NCBI GenBank assembly: GCA_934486965.1
Contig: CAKSQP010000001.1
Location: 1-57,891 of the forward strand
DNA from: an uncultured Eubacteriales bacterium
Lineage (GTDB): Bacteria; Bacillota; Clostridia; Oscillospirales; UBA644
Reading direction: 5' to 3'
DNA: 57,891 bases
Part shown: piece by piece, positions 17,217-24,719 of the stretch
How the letters are laid out: each line of letters opens with the position of its first letter
How positions within the stretch are numbered: the stretch's first letter is position 1
Program-made: the position numbers and the translations under genes
The notes under the pieces: generated by a model
Seen by the model: the letters and a program-made list of their open reading frames with translations, nothing else
Told to the model about the DNA's origin: nothing
Database searches by the model: none

Positions 17217-17288
17217 AGTATAGCGCCCGAACCTTAAACGAACTTAAAGGAAAATCTTTAGGTTCGGTTTAGGTTCACGGTTTATTAT
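17217..17288. promoter_or_regulatory. Divergent activator-type promoters with four TTTAGGTTC-like boxes
   Basis: Plus strand: TTTAGGTTC at 17257-17265 and 17268-17276 (11-base period), then 6 bases, then a TATTAT -10 at 17283-17288. Minus strand: TTTAAGTTC (17240-17248) and TTTAAGGTTC (17229-17238), also about 11 bases apart, then 6 bases, then a TATACT -10 at 17217-17222. Tandem boxes one helical turn apart that occupy the -35 position are the usual arrangement for PhoB/OmpR-family activators. The adjacent response regulator (18733-19407) is the natural candidate. Confidence 0.75.
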
Positions 17289-17310
17289 GTTTGCAGGAGG
17301 CGAGAGAAAA

Positions 17311-18033
17311 ATGATTCAGACTTCTTTCAAAAGATATGAAAAGAAATATAAAATCACCGCAAAGCAGAAAGAACTTTTGCTTGAAGAAATGAAAAAGTAT
17401 ATGCGCGAAGACGATTACGGAAAATATTCGCTCTGCAACATATATTACGACACCCCCGACATGAGACTTATAAGAACGTCCCTCGAAAAACCGATATATA
17501 AGGAAAAACTTCGGGTGAGAAGTTACGGAGTTCCGCGTCTCGGCGAAAAAGTTTTCGTTGAAATAAAGAAAAAATACGACGGGATAGTTTATAAAAGAAG
17601 AATTTCGGCAATGCCCGCGGAGGCGGCGGTCCTGCTTTCGGGGAACCTTTCGGGCGAACATTTCGGACAGATAGGAAAAGAAATTTCGGCGTTTCAGCAG
17701 TTTTACAGGACCGAACCGAAAGTATTTATAGGATACGACCGAGAGGCTTATGCAGGGATTTCCGACCCCGATTTGCGGATAACTTTCGACAGCAATATGC
17801 GTTACCGCACCGACAGGCTCGACCTGCGTTACGGAGATCACGGGAAATATTTTTTCGACGGCGACTACCTCTGCGAAATAAAATTTGCTGCCGCCTGTCC
17901 CCTGTGGCTTTCGGAATTCCTTTCCGAAAACGAAATTTTTCCGACGTCCTTTTCGAAATACGGAACGGTATACCGCGAAGAAATTTCGAAAGGCGAAAAC
18001 GAAACCGAAAAGGAGGGCATTTTCTGTGCTTGA
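17311..18033 (+). CDS. VTC-domain (polyphosphate-polymerase-like) protein
   Basis: A 240-residue VTC-fold protein. ATG at 17311 is chosen because AGGAGG stands about 10 bases before it. The tunnel-type basic and acidic residues of the family are visible: RYEKKYKI (about 7-14), the substrate-facing KLRVRSYG (about 69-76), EIKKK and VYKRRIS (about 86-104), FIGYDREAY, LRITFD and a late CEIKF. In yeast the VTC core makes polyphosphate from ATP. Bacterial homologues next to DUF4956 proteins, as here, are annotated as polyphosphate polymerase domain-containing, without proof of product. The gene overlaps the DUF4956 gene by 8 bases, implying a complex or coupled translation. Confidence 0.9.
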   Translation: MIQTSFKRYEKKYKITAKQKELLLEEMKKYMREDDYGKYSLCNIYYDTPDMRLIRTSLEKPIYKEKLRVRSYGVPRLGEKVFVEIKKKYDGIVYKRRISAMPAEAAVLLSGNLSGEHFGQIGKEISAFQQFYRTEPKVFIGYDREAYAGISDPDLRITFDSNMRYRTDRLDLRYGDHGKYFFDGDYLCEIKFAAACPLWLSEFLSENEIFPTSFSKYGTVYREEISKGENETEKEGIFCA

Positions 18034-18682
18034 TTCAATAATAGGAACGGAACTCACCGTTGAAACTTTTATAATCTGTACTTTGGTATCTCTCGTTTTG
18101 GGCGTGCTTATCTCGGTCGTCAGTATGTATAAAACGCGGTCGTCGCAGAGCTTTGCGATAACCCTTGCAATTTTACCCGCGGTCGTCCAGATAATCATAA
18201 TGCTCGTAAACGGAAACATCGGAGCGGGCGTTGCGGTCGCAGGGGCTTTCAGTCTTGTCCGCTTCCGTTCGGCTCCCGGCTCGGCAAAGGAAATCGGCTC
18301 GATTTTCCTTGCAATGGCTGTGGGACTTGCAACCGGGATGGGCTATGTTTTCCTTGCGGCGATAATGTTTTTGCTTGTTTCGGCGGTTATTATAATCCTT
18401 ACCGCGACGGGCTTCGGCGGAAGAAAAACCGAGAAGATGTTGAAGATAACAATTCCGGAAAATCTCGATTACGAAGGGCTTTTCGACGATCTTTTCGAAA
18501 AATATACCCTTTCGCACGAACTTGTAAAGGTCAAAACTTCGAATATGGGAACGCTTTACGAACTCGAATATATTATAACCCTCAAAGGCACCGTTCCGAA
18601 AAGTTTTATCGACGACATTCGCTGTCGGAACGGAAACCTTAATATCGTCTGCGGCAGAACGGGCGAAAAAGAGGCTTTATAG
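18026..18682 (+). CDS. DUF4956 membrane protein
   Basis: A 218-residue protein starting at GTG 18026, with AGGAGGG 9 bases upstream, inside the end of the VTC gene. Residues about 8-30, 40-58 and 93-130 are hydrophobic and the central GAGVAVAGAFSLVRFRSAPGSAKEI stretch is characteristic of DUF4956. The last 75 residues are a soluble alpha/beta domain. The family has no proven function. Its constant partnership with VTC-fold proteins suggests a membrane subunit for making or exporting an anionic polymer. Confidence 0.88.
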   Translation: MLDSIIGTELTVETFIICTLVSLVLGVLISVVSMYKTRSSQSFAITLAILPAVVQIIIMLVNGNIGAGVAVAGAFSLVRFRSAPGSAKEIGSIFLAMAVGLATGMGYVFLAAIMFLLVSAVIIILTATGFGGRKTEKMLKITIPENLDYEGLFDDLFEKYTLSHELVKVKTSNMGTLYELEYIITLKGTVPKSFIDDIRCRNGNLNIVCGRTGEKEAL

Positions 18683-18683
18683 A

Positions 18684-18712
18684 TTGACTTTACCGCAAAT
18701 TTTAAGTATACT
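18684..18712 (+). promoter_or_regulatory. Sigma-A type promoter of the second two-component system
   Basis: TTGACT (18684-18689), 17-base spacer, TATACT (18707-18712), 20 bases before the ATG at 18733. It starts right after the DUF4956 stop, giving the regulators their own supply of transcript. Confidence 0.85.
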
Positions 18713-18732
18713 GTTATCGGCAGGTGATAAAA

Positions 18733-19407
18733 ATGCGTTTGCTTATCGCAGAAGACGAAAAGGACCTTGCGGAGGCGCTTACCGTCTTTTTTGAAAAAAA
18801 CAATTTCTCGGCGGACGCCGTTTACGACGGGCAGGACGCCTACGACTACGCAATTTCGGGCGGCTATGACGCGATAATCCTCGACATTATGATGCCGAAG
18901 ATGAACGGACTTGAAGTCCTCGGGAAATTACGCCGCGAGGGGATAAAAACTCCCGTCATGATGCTGACGGCAAAGGGTCAGACTTATGACAGGATAGCGG
19001 GATTTGACGCGGGCGCGGACGACTATCTTCCGAAACCGTTCGAACCCGACGAACTCATAAGCCGCGTTCGGGCAATGCTCCGCCGGAGCGAAGATTACCG
19101 CCCGACAGTCCTTAATTTTGCGGATATCTCCCTTGATTCGGGGTCGGGTCTTCTTTCCTGCGGGAATAAGACCGTCCGTCTTTCGGGCAGGGAATTTCAA
19201 CTTGCCGAAATGTTTATCCGCTCCCCCGGTTTCGTTTTTTCCGCCGACAGGATAATGGAAAAGATATGGGGCTGGGAAAGCGACGCCGAGATAAACGTCG
19301 TTTGGGTCCACATCTCGAACCTGCGCAAAAAATTAAAACAGATAGGCTCAAAAGTCTCAATTCAGGCAAACAGAGGCCTCGGATATTATATGGAGGCTGA
19401 AAAATGA
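18733..19407 (+). CDS. OmpR-family response regulator
   Basis: A 224-residue regulator. ATG at 18733 is preferred over GTG at 18724 because the receiver fold begins MRLLIAEDE and CAGGTG upstream can serve as the ribosome site. Phospho-acceptor Asp51 lies in AIILDIMMPKMNG, Lys near 101 in DDYLPKPFEP. The winged-helix domain (about 125-224) ends NRGLGYYME. It overlaps its kinase by four bases (ATGA). It lies in the same locus as the paired TTTAGGTTC operators and probably activates both the surface-protein gene and the VTC operon. Confidence 0.95.
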   Translation: MRLLIAEDEKDLAEALTVFFEKNNFSADAVYDGQDAYDYAISGGYDAIILDIMMPKMNGLEVLGKLRREGIKTPVMMLTAKGQTYDRIAGFDAGADDYLPKPFEPDELISRVRAMLRRSEDYRPTVLNFADISLDSGSGLLSCGNKTVRLSGREFQLAEMFIRSPGFVFSADRIMEKIWGWESDAEINVVWVHISNLRKKLKQIGSKVSIQANRGLGYYMEAEK

Positions 19408-20672
19408 TAAAAAAACTGCGCCTGCGCTTTATAAATATAGCGACTCTTTCGGTCGCGGCGGTAATGCTCCTGCTTGCCGTCGCGGTCAATGCCGCGTCCT
19501 TTTATTCCGCGAATTCCGACCTTGACAAAACGATAAACCTTATTTACGAAAACGACGGAACTGTTCCCGAAAACAAGGTCGTACCGCCGAAAGACGACAT
19601 CGGAACTCCGCCGCCCGACAAAAAAGATCCGCACGAAGAGAGAGGAAACGGTCCTTTCACCGCCGAAACGCCCTATTCGACGAGATTTTTCGTTCTGAAA
19701 TGCGACGAAAACGGAAACCTTGTTTCGTCAAATTTCGACAAGATAGCGTCGGTCACCGAAAACGACACCTCCGAATTTCTCGCGGCGGCATTGAAAAAAG
19801 GACACGGATACGGTTTTTACGGCAACTATAAATTTTTCGTTTCCGACCCCGAAAACGGCGAAAAAACGATAATCTTCCTTGACTGTTACCGCGAACTGCG
19901 CTCCGCAAAAACTTTGATTATATGGTCGGCGGTCGCGGTCGTGGGCTGTACGTTGCTCGTTTTCCTGCTTGTCGTTTTCTTCTCGAAAAAAGCGGTCGAA
20001 CCCGTCGCGGAAAGTTACGAAAAGCAAAAACGTTTCATCACCGACGCAAGCCATGAATTAAAGACGCCGATAACGGTCATCGCGACAAGTCTGCGCGTTC
20101 TCGAAATGGAAACGGGCAAACAGAAATGGATAGACAAAGCCAAAAGCCAGACCGAGAAACTTACCGAACTTGTAAATTCGCTCGTTTCGCTTTCGCGTCT
20201 CGACGAAGAAAAGTCGCCCCTTAAATTTTCGGGATTCAACATAAGCGACGCGGTAAACGAGACCGCCGAATCATTTTCCGATTTCGCCGCGTCAAACGGC
20301 AAAACGCTTGAAATTTCGGTCGAACCCGACATAACTTATAACGGAAACGAATACGCCGTCCGCCAACTCGTTTCAATACTTATCGACAACGCGGTAAAAT
20401 ATGCCGACCCGTCGTCGCCTATCCTTGTTTCTCTTAAAAAATCAAAGAAAAAGATAATAATAAAAACGGAAAACGCCTGCGCCGAACCGATAAAAGGCGA
20501 TCTTTCAAAACTTTTCGACAGGTTTTACCGCGCGGACGAAAGCCGAAATTCGGAAACGGGCGGTTTCGGGATAGGTCTTTCGCTCGCAAAAAGCATTGCG
20601 GAGGGACACGGCGGCAAAATTTCGGCGTCTTCCCCCGAAGCAAACAAAATAGAATTTACCGTCACTCTTTAA
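19404..20672 (+). CDS. Sensor histidine kinase
   Basis: A 422-residue membrane kinase. The first membrane helix is at about 12-32. The extracytoplasmic part (about 33-170) has a Pro/Asp/Lys-rich stretch (VVPPKDDIGTPPPDKKDPHEE). The second helix is at about 171-193. No HAMP domain is obvious; a short linker leads to His217 in FITDASHELKTPI, followed by the ATPase domain with N box (SILIDNAVKYA) and G box (GGFGIGLSLAKSIAEGHGG). Its small sensor domain and partner regulator suggest envelope sensing, but the ligand is unknown. Confidence 0.94.
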   Translation: MIKKLRLRFINIATLSVAAVMLLLAVAVNAASFYSANSDLDKTINLIYENDGTVPENKVVPPKDDIGTPPPDKKDPHEERGNGPFTAETPYSTRFFVLKCDENGNLVSSNFDKIASVTENDTSEFLAAALKKGHGYGFYGNYKFFVSDPENGEKTIIFLDCYRELRSAKTLIIWSAVAVVGCTLLVFLLVVFFSKKAVEPVAESYEKQKRFITDASHELKTPITVIATSLRVLEMETGKQKWIDKAKSQTEKLTELVNSLVSLSRLDEEKSPLKFSGFNISDAVNETAESFSDFAASNGKTLEISVEPDITYNGNEYAVRQLVSILIDNAVKYADPSSPILVSLKKSKKKIIIKTENACAEPIKGDLSKLFDRFYRADESRNSETGGFGIGLSLAKSIAEGHGGKISASSPEANKIEFTVTL

Positions 20673-20691
20673 GACTGCCTCAGGAGGCTAT

Positions 20692-21270
20692 ATGATTTTT
20701 AAGATATCCGCACTCATTCTTCTCGCCGCTTTTTATGCCTGCTACTTTATAAAGATGTTCGGGCAAAGAAAAAAAGGGATAAAAACCTCGCAGATAGGCA
20801 AAGGCAAAACTGGAAAAACCCGAACGGTAGAATATCTGATGTCCGTTTCGACGGTCCTTGCCGTCATAGCCGAAGTTGCAAGCATTATTGTCGGAACGAC
20901 CGTTTTTCCGCTCTTTTTGCGGATAATCGGGCTTGCTATCACGGCGGCGGGAGTTGCCGTCTTTATCGCGGCGGTCGTAACGATGAGGGACAGTTGGAGA
21001 GTCGGTGTTCCCGAAGAAAAGAAAACGGCTATTGTCACAACGGGAATTTTTTCCGTAAGCCGCAACCCCGCGTTTCTCGGTTTCGACCTCGTTTATCTCG
21101 GAATCCTTCTGATGTTTTTCAATCCGTTTCTCCTGCTCTTTTCTGTGTTTTCGGCGGTAATGCTTCATTTGCAGACCGTTGTTGTCGAAGAACCGTTTCT
21201 TCGCGAGGCGTTCGGAAAAGAGTATGAAAATTATACAAAAAATGTCTGCCGCTACCTCGGAAAAAAATAA
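20692..21270 (+). CDS. Isoprenylcysteine carboxyl methyltransferase-like membrane protein
   Basis: A 192-residue protein with about five membrane segments. The C-terminal half carries the SAM-binding pattern of the ICMT/PEMT-like methyltransferase family: TTGIFSVSRNPAFLGFDLVYLG, then VVVEEPFLREAFGKEYENYTKNVCRYLG. In bacteria these enzymes methylate small or lipid substrates that are mostly unknown. It starts 19 bases after the kinase stop behind AGGAGG, so it belongs to the two-component transcript and may act on an envelope component regulated by that system. Confidence 0.85.
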   Translation: MIFKISALILLAAFYACYFIKMFGQRKKGIKTSQIGKGKTGKTRTVEYLMSVSTVLAVIAEVASIIVGTTVFPLFLRIIGLAITAAGVAVFIAAVVTMRDSWRVGVPEEKKTAIVTTGIFSVSRNPAFLGFDLVYLGILLMFFNPFLLLFSVFSAVMLHLQTVVVEEPFLREAFGKEYENYTKNVCRYLGKK

Positions 21271-21298
21271 AAATACAAAAAAAGTTTTTATTTATGTA

Positions 21299-21327
21299 TT
21301 GACAAAGCGAAAAAAGAGGTATATAAT
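21299..21327 (+). promoter_or_regulatory. Consensus promoter of the aromatic leader / ABC importer operon
   Basis: TTGACA (21299-21304), 17-base spacer, TATAAT (21322-21327): a perfect sigma-A promoter. Transcription should start near 21334, about 25 bases before the leader-peptide ATG. Confidence 0.92.
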
Positions 21328-21358
21328 TGTGTCATATTAAAACGAAAGGAAAACGAAG

Positions 21359-21442
21359 ATGAACCGCAATTTTTACTTTGCATACTTTTATTATTACTTT
21401 TATTTTAAGAAAAGTAATATAATTTGTGATGCACGTAAATAG
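21359..21442 (+). CDS. Phe/Tyr-rich leader peptide (predicted attenuator ORF)
   Basis: A 27-codon frame beginning MNRN, then FYFAYFYYYFYF: residues 5-16 contain five Phe and six Tyr with one Ala. It ends KKSNIICDARK and TAG. AAGGA lies 8-9 bases before the ATG, and the frame sits between a perfect promoter and a Rho-independent terminator, in front of an amino-acid-type ABC importer. This is the arrangement of a ribosome-mediated attenuator such as the enterobacterial pheA or trp leader: stalling at Phe/Tyr codons would let an alternative RNA fold form and prevent termination. There is no Trp codon, so sensing of tyrosine and/or phenylalanine is inferred. It is too short for ordinary gene callers. 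Confidence 0.82.
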   Translation: MNRNFYFAYFYYYFYFKKSNIICDARK

Positions 21443-21478
21443 GTTTATCGGGTCTCTCCGTTTTATAAAGGCTATTAC
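21435..21478 (+). promoter_or_regulatory. Candidate antiterminator of the aromatic leader
   Basis: The stop-codon region GTAAATAG (21435-21442) can pair with CTATTAC (21472-21478), leaving one bulged A; inside it, TTTAT pairs with ATAAA and CGG with CCG. The 3' side overlaps the first bases of the terminator stem. A ribosome that reaches the stop codon would block it; one stalled on the aromatic codons would not. It is weaker than the terminator, and only folding or probing would settle it. Confidence 0.45.
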
Positions 21479-21507
21479 ACACGGTATCACAACCGTGTGT
21501 TTTTTAT
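21477..21507 (+). terminator. Rho-independent terminator between leader peptide and importer
   Basis: ACACACGGT (21477-21485), a 6-base loop and ACCGTGTGT (21492-21500) are followed by a T-rich run. It lies 35 bases after the leader stop and 27 bases before the lipoprotein ATG, so it must be read through for importer expression. Confidence 0.88.
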
Positions 21508-21533
21508 TTGGCAAAAGAAAGGAAAGAAAAACA

Positions 21534-22496
21534 ATGAAAATCAAGAAAATCGTATCCATCGTTCTCGCCGCGGCGCTTCTTGTCGCCTGCGTGCTCTCCC
21601 TCTCCGCCTGCGGAGAAAAAAAGGTATATACCGTAGGTATCTGCCAGCTTGTCCGTCACGAAGCGCTTGACGCCGCGACCCAAGGCTTCAAGGACGCCCT
21701 CGTAAAGGCGCTCGGCGAAGAAAACGTAACATTTATCGAACAGAACGCCCAGAACGACACCAACGCCTGCTCGACGATAGTGACAGACTTCGTTTCCAAA
21801 AACGTCGACCTCATTCTTGCAAACGCCACCCCCGCTCTTCAGGCGGCGTTCAACGCGACCCAGACTATCCCCGTTCTCGGAACTTCCATAACCGAATACG
21901 GCGTTGCTCTCGGGATAAACGACTTTAACGGAACTGTCGGAGGCAACGTTTCGGGAACTTCCGACCTTGCTCCCCTTACCGAACAGGCGGACATGATCCT
22001 CGAACTCTTCCCCGAAGCCAAAAACGTCGGACTTATCTACTGTTCCGCAGAAGCAAACTCCGCATATCAGATAAAAGTTATCGAAGAATACCTCACCGCT
22101 AAAGGTCTTACCTGCACCCGCTACTCCTTCAGCGACTCGAACGACATTTCCGCCGTTACGACTACCGCGGCGTCCCAGAGCGATGTAATTTATATCCCGA
22201 CCGACAACACCGCCGCGTCCTGCACCGAAACGATAGGCAACATCGTAAGAGAAAAGAAAGTTCCCGTCGTCGCGGGCGAACAGGGAATTGCCGCAGGTTG
22301 CGGAGTCGCTACCCTTTCCATTTCATACTATGACCTCGGCGTAAAAACCGGCGAAATGGCGGCAAAAATACTCAAGGGAGAGGCAAACATCTCCGAAATG
22401 CCCATCGAATACGCAACCGCAACAAAAATGTATAACCCCGAGATCTGCAACGAACTCGGAATCACCATTCCCGACGGATACACCGCTATTCAGTAA
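21534..22496 (+). CDS. ABC importer substrate-binding lipoprotein (TrpX-like)
   Basis: A 320-residue lipoprotein. ATG at 21534 follows GAAAGGAAAG. A signal peptide ends in the lipobox LSAC with Cys26 as the lipid-modified residue. The mature part starts KVYTVGICQLVRHEALDAAT, which matches COG2984 periplasmic-binding proteins, the TrpX group predicted from regulon studies to bind aromatic amino acids. The fold is the two-lobed type I binding protein. Order lipoprotein-permease-ATPase is that of TrpXYZ. The Phe/Tyr leader upstream suggests tyrosine or phenylalanine as ligand rather than tryptophan; this is inference. Confidence 0.9.
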   Translation: MKIKKIVSIVLAAALLVACVLSLSACGEKKVYTVGICQLVRHEALDAATQGFKDALVKALGEENVTFIEQNAQNDTNACSTIVTDFVSKNVDLILANATPALQAAFNATQTIPVLGTSITEYGVALGINDFNGTVGGNVSGTSDLAPLTEQADMILELFPEAKNVGLIYCSAEANSAYQIKVIEEYLTAKGLTCTRYSFSDSNDISAVTTTAASQSDVIYIPTDNTAASCTETIGNIVREKKVPVVAGEQGIAAGCGVATLSISYYDLGVKTGEMAAKILKGEANISEMPIEYATATKMYNPEICNELGITIPDGYTAIQ

Positions 22497-22525
22497 TTTC
22501 CTGAGGGCAGGGAAAGGAAAATAAT

Positions 22526-23428
22526 ATGGGACTTATCTCCGCTTTGCCGGGAGCCGTCGCCCAGGGACTTATCTGGGGCATTATGGCGATCGGCGTATAC
22601 ATCACTTACAAAATACTCGACATCGCCGATCTTACGGTTGACGGCTCTATCTGCACGGGAGCCATAGTCTGCGCAATGCTCATGGTAAACGGCACGCCCG
22701 TCTGGCTCGCGCTCATCGCCGCAACGGTCGCGGGAATTATTGCGGGCGCGATAACGGGGCTTTTGCATATACTTTTGGGAATTCCCGCTATTCTTTCGGG
22801 AATACTCACGCAACTTGTCCTGTGGTCGGTAAACCTCAAAATCATGGGAAAGGCAAACCAGCCGCTTTCCGCAAGAAACTATAAAGTTCTCATTTCGCAG
22901 ATGAACATTCCCTCGGCGCTTATCGTTCTTGCCGTTTTCGCGGTTCTTCTCGTCGCGGTTCTCTACCTCTTCTTCGGAACGGAACTCGGCGCAGGTATCC
23001 GCGCTACGGGCATAAACCCCGCAATGAGCCGCGCGCAGGGCATAAACACCGACATAACGAAACTCATAGGCCTTGCCCTTTCAAACGGAATAGTCGCCCT
23101 GTCGGGCGCTCTTCTCTGCCAGTATCAGGGATACGCCGACATAAATATGGGTAAGGGCGCCGTCGTTATCGGGCTTGCCGCCGTCGTTATCGGCGAAGCG
23201 ATAATCTCGAAACTGCCGCCGAATTTTGCGATCCGTCTTACGGGCGTTATTATCGGCGCGGTCATCTATTATATCGTATATCAGGTAATAATTTTCCTCG
23301 GTCTTGACACCGACCTTCTCAAAATGCTCTCGGCGGTCGTCGTTGCGATTTTCCTCGGTACGCCCTACGTCAAAGGAAAGATAGCCGCCCGCCGCGGAAT
23401 CAAAAAGGAGGGGAAAACAAATGCTTGA
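22526..23428 (+). CDS. ABC importer permease (TrpY-like)
   Basis: A 300-residue membrane protein with about eight to nine hydrophobic segments, of the branched-chain/COG4120 permease type. The motif region IRATGINPAMSRAQGINTD (about residues 153-171) corresponds to the cytoplasmic loop that contacts the ATPase, and LPPNFAIRLTGVIIGAVIYY is typical of the family. It starts 29 bases after the lipoprotein gene behind AGGAAA and overlaps the ATPase gene by 8 bases. Confidence 0.92.
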   Translation: MGLISALPGAVAQGLIWGIMAIGVYITYKILDIADLTVDGSICTGAIVCAMLMVNGTPVWLALIAATVAGIIAGAITGLLHILLGIPAILSGILTQLVLWSVNLKIMGKANQPLSARNYKVLISQMNIPSALIVLAVFAVLLVAVLYLFFGTELGAGIRATGINPAMSRAQGINTDITKLIGLALSNGIVALSGALLCQYQGYADINMGKGAVVIGLAAVVIGEAIISKLPPNFAIRLTGVIIGAVIYYIVYQVIIFLGLDTDLLKMLSAVVVAIFLGTPYVKGKIAARRGIKKEGKTNA

Positions 23429-24218
23429 GTTGCAGAATATCACAAAAGTTTTTTACCCCGGTACAATAAACGAAAAGATAGCCCTCAACGATTTGAGCCT
23501 AACCCTGAACGACGGCGATTTCGTTACCGTCATCGGCGGAAACGGCGCGGGTAAAAGCACGATGCAGAATATCATTTCGGGCGTTTTCCGTCCCGAAAAA
23601 GGCAAAGTTTTAATCGACGAGACCGACGTCACGGCGCTCCCCGAATATAAACGCGCAAAATATCTCGGCAGAGTTTTTCAGGACCCCGCGATGGGCACTG
23701 CGGCGGATATGCAGATAGAAGAGAACCTCGCTCTCGCCTGCCGCAGAGGAAAACGCCGCACGCTCCGCTCCGGAATAACGAAAAGAGAGCGGGAGGAATA
23801 CAAAAGACTTCTTTCCGAACTCGACCTCGGACTTGAAAACCGAATGACCGCGAAAGTCGGTCTTCTTTCCGGCGGACAGAGACAGGCGCTGACCCTTCTC
23901 ATGGCGTCTCTCAACTGCCCGAAACTTCTGCTCCTCGACGAACACACCGCCGCCCTCGATCCGAAAACAGCGGCAAAAGTTCTCGACATAACGCAGAGAA
24001 TAGTCGAAAATAATCACCTCACGACCCTTATGATAACCCACAACATGAAAGACGCTATTGCCTACGGCAACCGCCTTATCATGCTTCACGAAGGACAGAT
24101 CATAATTGACGTTTCGGGTGAAGAAAAGAAAAACCTCACCGTCGAAGACCTCTTAACGCTGTTCAATAAGGCGAGCGGAACCGTCTTCGCAAACGACAGA
24201 GCAATTCTTTCGGACTGA
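23421..24218 (+). CDS. ABC importer ATPase (TrpZ-like)
   Basis: A 265-residue ATPase powering the importer. Walker A GGNGAGKS lies at about residues 39-46, signature LLSGGQRQALTLLMA at about 150-164, Walker B LLLLDEHTAALD at about 172-183, and the switch His in MITHNMKDA. The ATG at 23421 follows AAAAAGGAGG and overlaps the permease stop, so the subunits are translationally coupled. A strong bidirectional terminator follows. Confidence 0.94.
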   Translation: MLELQNITKVFYPGTINEKIALNDLSLTLNDGDFVTVIGGNGAGKSTMQNIISGVFRPEKGKVLIDETDVTALPEYKRAKYLGRVFQDPAMGTAADMQIEENLALACRRGKRRTLRSGITKREREEYKRLLSELDLGLENRMTAKVGLLSGGQRQALTLLMASLNCPKLLLLDEHTAALDPKTAAKVLDITQRIVENNHLTTLMITHNMKDAIAYGNRLIMLHEGQIIIDVSGEEKKNLTVEDLLTLFNKASGTVFANDRAILSD

Positions 24219-24232
24219 TAATTTCAAAAGTA

Positions 24233-24264
24233 AAGCACTCGCTTTTCAGCGAGTGCTTTTTTCT
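24233..24264. terminator. Bidirectional terminator between importer operon and DUF3021 gene
   Basis: AAGCACTCGC (24233-24242), loop TTTTCA, GCGAGTGCTT (24249-24258), then TTTT. It serves the plus-strand importer and, with the A-run on the left, the convergent DUF3021 gene. Confidence 0.88.
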
Positions 24265-24709
24265 ATTTAAGGGACGAATTCATTTTCTTTATTTTCCGTT
24301 TCCAGCAGAAATACTGTATAAGCCAGACCGCAACGAAAATCAAGACAAAAATTCCCGCATAAGAAAGCACGCCGACGACGGAATGTTCGATCCATTCGGA
24401 AATGTAAGCGATCGGCAGCATTACAAGCGACGCGATAAGAAAATATATTCCGCTCTGCTTTGCAAGGCTCCATGAATCAATTTCCCAGATAACGGACGCC
24501 ATGGCAAAGCCGCTCCCCATAATTCCGCAAAAAACGGTCTGCAACGAAACAGCCCCGAGTTCGCTCCCGACCGTTTCGATAAATTCGGGAGTTGCGGGAT
24601 AAAACGAGCCGTCGCCGATAAACGCCGAGATAATCAGCGTGATAACGAAACCTATCGCGATTCCGACGGGGAACCCGAACAGCCCGCGTTTTATAACTTC
24701 TTTTTTCAT
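24263..24709 (-). CDS. DUF3021 membrane protein
   Basis: A 148-residue protein with four membrane helices, of the DUF3021 family. ATG at 24709 is preferred because GAGGTGG stands 7-8 bases upstream; the longer frame overlaps the LytTR gene. DUF3021 proteins almost always follow a LytTR regulator, as here (10-base gap), and are thought to modulate or respond to that regulator. No enzymatic motif is visible. Confidence 0.88.
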   Translation of the reverse strand: MKKEVIKRGLFGFPVGIAIGFVITLIISAFIGDGSFYPATPEFIETVGSELGAVSLQTVFCGIMGSGFAMASVIWEIDSWSLAKQSGIYFLIASLVMLPIAYISEWIEHSVVGVLSYAGIFVLIFVAVWLIQYFCWKRKIKKMNSSLK

Positions 24710-24719
24710 ATTTACCACC

